Part shown: positions 57,643-64,000 of the stretch, piece by piece | How positions within the stretch are numbered: the first letter of the stretch is position 1 | Layout: every line of letters starts with the position of its first letter | Assembly: GCA_036245805.1 (NCBI GenBank) | Contig: BTRK01000005.1 | Coordinates: 7,068,001-7,132,000 of the forward strand | Length of the DNA stretch: 64,000 bases | Source of the DNA: Pristionchus mayeri | Taxonomy: Eukaryota > Nematoda > Chromadorea > Rhabditida > Neodiplogasteridae | Reading direction: 5' to 3' | Notes under the pieces: generated by a model | Told to the model about the DNA's origin: nothing | What the model saw: only the letters and a program-made list of their open reading frames with translations | The model's database searches: none | Made by a program: the position numbers and the translations under genes

Positions 57643-58192
57643 CTGAACGGATTACATTGTTAGGCGTACATTAAGGATTGTCACTAGGGTGGTAAACACG
57701 GATCAATGGGTATATGCAATTGTAGGGGAGCGCATACTGGTAACAATGAAAGAACTCCCAAGTCGCTGCGCCAAATTGCAGGCGAACGGCGACGAGATGA
57801 GCAATTGCCGTTTTAGCAATTGTCACCCCCCCCCCCCCAACATATCAGCGAACAAGTACGCATAATTAGGAGTCAATTTCCCTACGTAAGAGCACTAAAA
57901 CTGAATGAGTGCATATCAATAATCGTGATATATGCCGTAGTCTCGAGTTCGGTTTTATACGTTTAGTGTAGATCTAATACACTGATGAATTTAACGAAAT
58001 TCGAAGTGGAATGTGCTAAAAAAGTGTTACCAAGGCATGAGCCCACCTCAGCTCGTTCGTGGCATCACCGGTCACACAGAGCGAGAGAGTATGTTAACCG
58101 ATGAGATCAGATCCTGACTTGCCATCATTACTCCCCATCTGCAACGACCGACAGCCTACCGTCGCATTATCGTCTCGAATGGAGAATTAGAT

Positions 58193-58300
58193 GCCTAGTA
58201 AGTAATCGTCTGACACTCTTCAGTTTGCACGCTCTCTCGTCTCTCTGACCGGCGAAAGAGCGTGCACACTGAAGAGAGTCAGACGATTGCTCTGCCTAGG
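58193..58300. repeat. Short hairpin element (copy 5, unit 2)
   Basis: Copy of the hairpin at 48578-48685, unchanged. Confidence 0.9.
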
Positions 58301-58896
58301 AAACATCTAAATCGCGGATTAGAGATCAGTGACATGATGCGCAAATTTTGAACTTTGGAGGATAGATACCAGTGACATGCTTGTAACGCATATCCCTTAT
58401 CGTTTCCTTGCTGGTCTTTACATGATGACTTTAGCTGAATCTGGCTACATACCGTCTATGACGTGAAACAAAGTTAGATTACAGAGTGAGTATTTGTTCA
58501 CGCGTGAGGGGCACTTTTCGAAGTAACACCATGACTCACTCGACATCACTCTTTCAAAAAGTTAATATGATTTGTGCATGTGTGAGAAAAGGAGATCCCG
58601 AAACATAGTTTCGCGAGCCTCAACACACGTTTAATAAGATATAGACCGATCCAGTCCCCTCAACACGAAAATCGCACACAGCTACAACATGCATTCTGAG
58701 GGCTTGGCCTGTGCCTGATATATACTCCGTCTCTCCGATAAGAATATTTATACACGCAACAATAACCTTGTGAGGTGGGTAGATCGAAACACCCGGATGC
58801 GCAATTTTAGGGAATATTTGTTGTTAGGCCTGATGAACATGTGCATATTTGACTGTTCGTCGATATCATTTCCAGAGTGGGCAAATACTTGTCGAT

Positions 58897-58930
58897 ATGT
58901 GGCGACTGCTGATTTTCGCTACTTTAACGC
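58897..58930 (+). pseudogene. Truncated + strand lectin first exon at the unit 2/unit 3 junction
   Basis: Same 34-base exon as at 49282 (MWRLLIFATLT, donor GTGAG), again cut by the junction five bases later. Confidence 0.75.
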
Positions 58931-59193
58931 GTGAGAGGGATTTTAGCGAATCCCTACTACGTAAATAGATTCTGACAGTAGTATTGTTCAATCAAAATTC
59001 TGTGCGCGGAACTGAAGCATGATCAGGAAATTTATCTGATGAACCATTCATATCGTCTTGTAATATTAAGTGCAGTAATATGGCTTATTCTAATCTTACG
59101 TGATACGCATGCTATACTAGGAGTTGCACATGTTATAGATAACAATGATTTATCGCGATAACAAACTCATGATACATAACATACGTAGTCTAT

Positions 59194-62142
59194 TTAACAG
59201 TCTTTGATTCCCGCTTGGCACGGAGGGTACTCGCATATGTACGGGAAAGCGACCTGACAGTTTCCGGCGCCCCTGAAAGTTTTAAGTTAAACTATGCTTA
59301 AAGTTACCCTACAAGGACGAAATTGACTCATTATTTTGTGTAGTCCATCGGATAGCTGGTTGAATTAGTATAAAATGAATATACAAAAATGCTAAAAATC
59401 AATAATAGCCTCAAGGGAAAGCCGGAAATGATCAGCGTAATCCAGAGCTCTCTCAATTTTGCCTACTCTTTCGCACACTCGACGGGATCAGCCCAATTGG
59501 GGGAACCGTAATCTACATCCCGGTTTGAGCGCGGAAGGATACTGCTCAAGGGGAGAATGCTCACAACTTTTTCCTTTTGGTGTTCAATTTTGTTACACTT
59601 TCGAGTTTATTTAAGGGTCGCTAAATTTGTAATCAGTACTTCATGAATTTAGGCCACCTGAATCTAGTGCACTATAACAGTGCAAAGATTACACAAAAAT
59701 AAAAATATTGATGACCATATCAGATTCTTCGGATCCCTTTTGTCCGCGTAAGCACACTTGGCGACTGCGTTGGGGCTCGGCTCGTCCACGCCCCAATTCG
59801 TGTATGGATCACTAGACTAAAATAGGCATTTATATTTAAGTCTGAACATTTTCGCCTCCGAAAGCTCAAGGCGAGATGATAACTAAAATACGGACTTTCA
59901 AGTGACCCTGAGTGGTCGCCCTTCATATCGCTCGAAAATGAAAAGAGTTTGTGATACTGACCCCGTCTTGCCAGTTCCAGTCACCACTGTCCGACTTCTG
60001 GTACCCGATCCAGAAGTAGTCGATCTTTTGTTCTGCTGAAAAACAGTGAATAATATGTGGATGAAGGAAACGCACATAATTGGCCAAGCATTTGTTAAGA
60101 TGACATCAACATGTGCATCTGTTAACCTGAGTGTTAGGGTGCCAATAAAAAGTTGAGCTTAATATATACTTGAAGAATGATGTTACTTTCTGTGATGACA
60201 GCTACTAATTATACAGTAGGAATAATTAAATTAGCACAATATATTACCTATCTGAAGGAGTTTGGCCTTATTTTGGTCGTGAATCACAGACATGATTCCG
60301 CCTCCAGTCGCGCACATTTCCTTCGCCTTGTTGAAAGGAACATCCTTCGCCGACCCACGATAGCACCCTCCTAAATATGCCATGGCAGTTGTCATTACGT
60401 TATTTTAATGTTGTTGTTGTTGTTGTTGTTATTGTGTTATATTGGGGTGTCCGGAAAGTTCGTATAATTTTTTGTTTTTATTTTTTAGTCAATGCTTTAC
60501 AATTCTCAGTGACCAATGTATGCCCCCTTCTTTCTCACTACCTCCCTCCAGCGATTGGGCAGGGTCTCGATTCCTCTCTTCCAGAATGCGGGTTTCTTCG
60601 AGACCGCCCAGTTCACGAAAGCCCTCACAACTTCATCTCGATTCTTGAACTTCTTTCCTTTGCAGAAGTCAGAGAGAGAGCGGAAGCAGTGGTAGTCGCA
60701 TGGGGAGAGATCCGGGGAATACGGTGGATGGGGAATCCTCTCGATCTTCAGCTCGTCCATTTTCTTCTGGGTCATCTTCGCTCGATGTGGGCGGGCATTG
60801 TCCATCAGAAGAAGAATTTTGAGCTGGTTCAGGAGTCTGGGAGGGACTCTGATCGCGACTTCTTCCAGTTGTTCAGAGAAGAGGTCGGCATTGATGGCGG
60901 TTCCAGTAGGAAGGATCTCTTATTAGATCGGAACAAGTAATGATAGAAAGAATCAGTGAATTTCCTCATTTTCTTCAAGGGAACGGGTTTGTGCTTCGCA
61001 TCGGTGTCGAAACACTGTTGTCTCTTCGCTGGGTTATTATACATGATTCACTCCTCGCACATGTCTATTATGGAATCTGTCCATCGAAGATCCGATCTAC
61101 GATAGAGCGATTTCCGACAGTAATTCAACACAACTGTATCAAAATATCGGCTATACTTCACCACTTCAACAAGTGTAGAAACTACGAGACTGATCCAACC
61201 CACATCCCACTTAACGTCAGAGTGACGCAATACATTGTTGACAAACAGATTGCGCAATCACTGCATTTGATCGCGAACTGACTTTTTTCCGAAGCATTAT
61301 ACGAACTTTCCGGACACCCCAATATATAAAAAAAGCACATTGACCCACCGCCGGCCTTAGCAGCATCGCCTCCAGAGTATTCCATCTTCGACATGCAGAA
61401 GCAATTGGCTTAACAATGACTCATATGCAGCTAATGTAAGTCAGATATATACGACCGGGTTGGCGCAGTGGTTGTGTGCCAGATCTGCGTTCGAGGGGTA
61501 ATGAGTTTGATCCCCGCCCGCGTCCACACATCCACCCACACCAAGGGTTAAGAAATGTTGGTAGTGTTTCAAAATCATGAAAGTAAAATCCCCCAGCACG
61601 TGCACACAACACGGGCGGTTATCCTTACGCATAGGTCGCTGATAACCTAAGGAAAGACTGAACGCTGAATTGGCGTGGGGAGGCAAAGCACGCCCTGTCG
61701 AGATTGTAGAATTCGACTTTATTTCACCTTTTTTTATATAAGTCCGAATGCACGCAAACAATCATTGCAACACTCTTGCCTTCCGAAAAAAATACTCCCA
61801 CATCTATACCCAACAGTTCATTTGTCATATTCAAGGTCGCTCCTGGAGCACATACACTACTATTGTAATCTTTAAAAAAATACCCTTGCAAAAGGGCTGA
61901 AGTCCGGCCGTGATGTAATCGCCATTTAAGAAGTAGTATCCAATTGATGCGAGGTTCTCCAAAGCATAGTTCTCGCCAGTCATATCTCCCTCTTTCCGGA
62001 ATTCTGAAAACCATATTATTGGCAACTGCAAAAAAACATAGAAGAACAAATATGAGGATTCACCATTCACAATGATGGCTCCATAATAGTCTTTGAACGT
62101 GTTAATTTCTTGACCGATGTCACCATCTGATATGTCTTTCCT
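59194..62142 (-). CDS. VWA plus C-type lectin gene, unit 3, exons 6-12 only
   Basis: The last seven exons of the third tandem copy, from KDISDGDIG (exon 6, 62142-62066) to the TAA ending at 59194. The frame is intact, with small changes such as ADKRDPK for ADNRDPK. A mariner copy lies in intron 8, where it need not disturb splicing, and the fuller SINE lies in intron 7. Exons 1-5 would lie beyond LINE C, which enters intron 5. The signal peptide and most of the VWA domain are therefore not visible. Whether the gene still works depends on splicing across LINE C. Confidence 0.75.
60442..61322 (-). mobile_element. Mariner-family transposon with degenerate transposase, intron 8 of unit 3
   Basis: Terminal repeats are TTGGGGTGTCCGGAAAGTTC and its complement, flanked by a TA duplication (60440-60441, 61323-61324). 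Units 1 and 2 have the empty site GTTATATATAAA. The 881-bp interior encodes broken transposase pieces on the minus strand. The element is shorter than a full mariner (about 1.3 kb) and cannot encode an active enzyme. Confidence 0.92.
60506..61044 (-). pseudogene. Mariner transposase remnant
   Basis: The cut-and-paste DDD-type transposase is broken into frames. 60829-61044 has MYNNPAKRQQCFDTDAK and a degraded catalytic core. 60506-60805 has MDNARPHRAKMTQKK and HPPYSPDLSPCDYHCF, which contain the second and third catalytic aspartates with mariner-like D34D spacing, followed by the usual C-terminal end. The N-terminal DNA-binding part is deleted or unrecognisable. The long + frame at 60377-60940 is its antisense shadow. 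Confidence 0.85.
61449..61855 (+). mobile_element. tRNA-derived SINE, fuller copy (unit 3, intron 7)
   Basis: Same insertion as in unit 2, with A and B boxes at 61459 and 61503 and the 3' portion absent from unit 1. Only a few substitutions separate the copies. Confidence 0.65.
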
Positions 62143-62311
62143 GTAAGAAATTGCGGATCAGTAACATATTATTCTATTTTTTTTAAACTCCCGGCACTCA
62201 TATTATATTGCCCGTACCAATATGTGCATTTCCTGGCAAATATTACTTCGTATGTTCTTTCAACGCAGTCAAGATAATGTTATCAAACTTGTGTACGGTA
62301 TCGGAAATCAT

Positions 62312-62777
62312 GGGGGGCGGACAAAACCGCAACGGACAAAACCGCAACAGATCGCTGTTCGATGTGGATTTGATGAAGCAACCTGGGAGTTGTTCCTTTG
62401 TTATCAGTATGCCCTCTACTACATCACCCTAATTAGATCCTCTAATTAGACGATCTTGCGTTTCACTCTCTATCAACGTTTACTATTTGCGTGGAAAATC
62501 ATGGTTAGATAAACACCGAAAACCAATTAATCATGTTGCTGGGTAACATGTGTTCCTTGGGTGCCGGAATATATTTTAGTTGTATTTCTAACCATGATTT
62601 TTCACCTAAATATCGAATTTTGGAGCATGAACTACACTGATATAGAGTGAAACGCAATATAGCCTACTTAGAGGATATAATCAGGATGATTTAGTAGAGA
62701 TAACAAAGGAACAATTCCCATGTTGCTTGACCAAATCTTCAGCGAACGGCAATCCGTTGCGGTTTTGTCCGCCCCCC
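62312..62777. repeat. G-run fold-back element, unit 3 (intron 5)
   Basis: Same element as at 42199, with the same two right-arm deletions as unit 1 and unlike unit 2. Confidence 0.9.
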
Positions 62778-62822
62778 GAAATCATCAATGATTATGATGC
62801 CGATATGAATATGAGTTATTGT

Positions 62823-62824
<2 letters not shown>

Positions 62825-62864
<40 letters not shown>
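62825..62864. repeat. (TA)n microsatellite, unit 3
   Basis: About 20 TA dinucleotides. LINE C starts within ten bases of it. Confidence 0.95.
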
Positions 62865-62865
<1 letters not shown>

Positions 62866-62872
62866 CGCCTCG

Positions 62873-64000
62873 ATGGGTCGTCCATTCAACATCGGCACGC
62901 TGAACGCCCGGACACTCGCACCCAAGGAGAAGCTCCTCGAGATCGAGCTGGCCCTCTCAAAGATCAAGTGGGACATCGTAGCTGTTCAGGAGGCGAGGAT
63001 TGTGGGTTTAGCTTCCTTCAATCTTGCGGCCTCAGGCATCGTCGTTTATCACTCAGGGGGTGCCACTGCAAGACATGGTGTCGCTTTCCTGCTGCAACCG
63101 CATCTTGCAAAAGGAGCCGTGTTTCGAGGTCTTTCGGATCGTCTCGCAACCCTGCAGCTACCACAACAGAAACTCTTCCTGGTCAATGCTTACGCCCCAA
63201 CATCGGCTTATGATGATGCCGTCTACGACGACTTCCTTGACCAGATCGAGAACGCGCTGCACGACGCTCCGGCAGGATACATGCCAGTTTTGGTCGGGGA
63301 TTTCAACTGTAGAGTCGCAAAGGAACCTGGCAATGAAAGATTTGTCGGTGAATTTGCCTCTCCGACCCCGAACTCACGTGGGCGCTCTTTTGCAGAGACC
63401 TGCGTGAGGAACAAATTGCGCATCCAAAACACCTTCCCCAAGCGACGTCGAGGAAGAATCTGGACTTGGCGTTCCCCTAACGGCTCCACATTCAACCAAA
63501 TTGACTTCGTAGCATCGCCCATCACAGCGAGAGTTGTCAATTGTGGAGTCGTCGGCCAGTTCGAATTCGACTCCGACCATCGTCTCGTCCGACTCACCCT
63601 CTCTCTCCCCAACAAGGTGCGGCATAAAAGATGCAGGGAGCGGCTGGATTTCGATAAAGTCGCTTTTACTGCCAATGCGAACCTTCTCGCATCAATGCCC
63701 CTTGCTCGTCCATCCTCAGCCACAGACGCCTTCCACAAGATACAAGCGTTTGCAAAGACAGCAGCAACCAACTGTTGGAGAAAGAGGCAATCGCCACCTT
63801 GGATCTCTCCCGCAACCCGGAAACTCCTTGCTCAACGCCATCTACTTCGATCATCCCTGCAATCCAATGTCGAATATTCCTTGTCATGCAAAACAGCCCG
63901 AAGCAACCTCGTAGACGATATCAAGAGAAGGAAAGAGAACCAGGCAAAACAAGCTGCAATGAAAGGAAGAAGCATCGTCAAAGAGATGCTCAAACTGCGC
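62873..64000 (+). CDS. RTE-type LINE (C), open endonuclease frame running off the window
   Basis: A continuous frame of 376 codons without a stop from ATG at 62873 to the window end. The N-terminus IGTLNARTLAPKEKLLEIE, then WDIVAVQEARI, VLVGDFNCRV, NQIDFVASP and the catalytic SDHRLVRLTLSLP define an AP-type endonuclease. The linker that follows (WRKRQSPPWISPATRKLLAQ) leads toward the reverse transcriptase, which is not visible. It is closely similar to LINE B (28311-30711) and intact as far as seen, so it could be an active or very recent copy. It entered intron 5 of the unit 3 lectin gene in antisense to that gene. Almost no 5' untranslated sequence precedes the ATG. Confidence 0.85.
   Translation, partial: MGRPFNIGTLNARTLAPKEKLLEIELALSKIKWDIVAVQEARIVGLASFNLAASGIVVYHSGGATARHGVAFLLQPHLAKGAVFRGLSDRLATLQLPQQKLFLVNAYAPTSAYDDAVYDDFLDQIENALHDAPAGYMPVLVGDFNCRVAKEPGNERFVGEFASPTPNSRGRSFAETCVRNKLRIQNTFPKRRRGRIWTWRSPNGSTFNQIDFVASPITARVVNCGVVGQFEFDSDHRLVRLTLSLPNKVRHKRCRERLDFDKVAFTANANLLASMPLARPSSATDAFHKIQAFAKTAATNCWRKRQSPPWISPATRKLLAQRHLLRSSLQSNVEYSLSCKTARSNLVDDIKRRKENQAKQAAMKGRSIVKEMLKLR

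Larger units (their letters stand above)
49321..58935. repeat. Tandem unit 2 (9.62 kb)
   Basis: Near-identical to unit 1 along its whole length. It differs by a full SINE in intron 7, a perfect fold-back in intron 5, a 9-base deletion (ATACATAAC) near 49560 and scattered substitutions, and ends in the same AACGCGTGAG. Confidence 0.95.
58936..62866. repeat. Tandem unit 3, interrupted by LINE C
   Basis: Matches units 1 and 2 from AGGGATTTTAGCG up to TATATTGCG. From there LINE C replaces the expected TAATGGTGAAGTAATC. It carries its own mariner insertion at 60442-61322. The remainder of the unit, if present, is beyond the window. Confidence 0.95.

Noticed and set aside
60377..60940. 187-codon + strand open frame
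   Set aside because: It overlaps the mariner element and is the antisense of its transposase remnant, with its first part in lectin intron sequence. It has no independent protein features.

Overview
The window looks like nuclear DNA of a nematode, probably a rhabditid or diplogastrid. Genes are split by short introns with GT or GC donors and TTTCAG-like acceptors. The recognisable host genes are secreted C-type lectins, two of them with a von Willebrand A (VWA) domain in front of the lectin domain, a combination expanded in nematodes. No bacterial operon, rRNA gene or CRISPR array is present. I joined exons by hand, using reading frame, splice signals, matching intron phases and alignment between paralogues inside the window. 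Species and expression are unknown.

Layout. 1-2880 is a giant nested inverted repeat. 4200-6691 holds a damaged two-domain lectin gene on the + strand, with a broken RTE-type LINE (about 6790-9700) next to its last recognisable exon. 11470-about 14170 is a 3'-truncated secreted-protein gene whose complete paralogue lies at 33858-37204. 14770-17366 is a minus-strand lectin pseudogene split by a mariner-like element. 17370-24430 carries no gene that I can see and is an array of long inverted repeats. 24577-27841 is an apparently intact 391-aa VWA plus lectin gene. Just downstream, an old RTE LINE (about 27890-33058) is interrupted by a younger antisense RTE LINE (28311-30711) with a 9-bp target duplication. 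37985-39150 is a minus-strand gene for a small multi-pass membrane protein.

From 39949 to the window end a unit of 9.4-9.6 kb is repeated in tandem: 39949-49320, 49321-58935 and 58936 onward. Each complete unit carries a minus-strand VWA plus lectin gene of about 397 aa, a relic lectin exon, a hairpin element and a truncated + strand lectin first exon at the unit edge. Unit 3 has its own mariner insertion and is interrupted by a third RTE LINE whose open frame runs off the window end.

The host genes appear to be a secreted-lectin cluster of the kind nematodes use at the gut or body surface, often linked to responses to microbes. That role is inferred from the family. The cluster has been reshaped by LINEs, mariners, a SINE and several families of fold-back DNA, and by recent tandem duplication. 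The most unusual feature is the amount of long inverted repeat, including a palindrome of about 2.1 kb inside an intron of the duplicated lectin genes.
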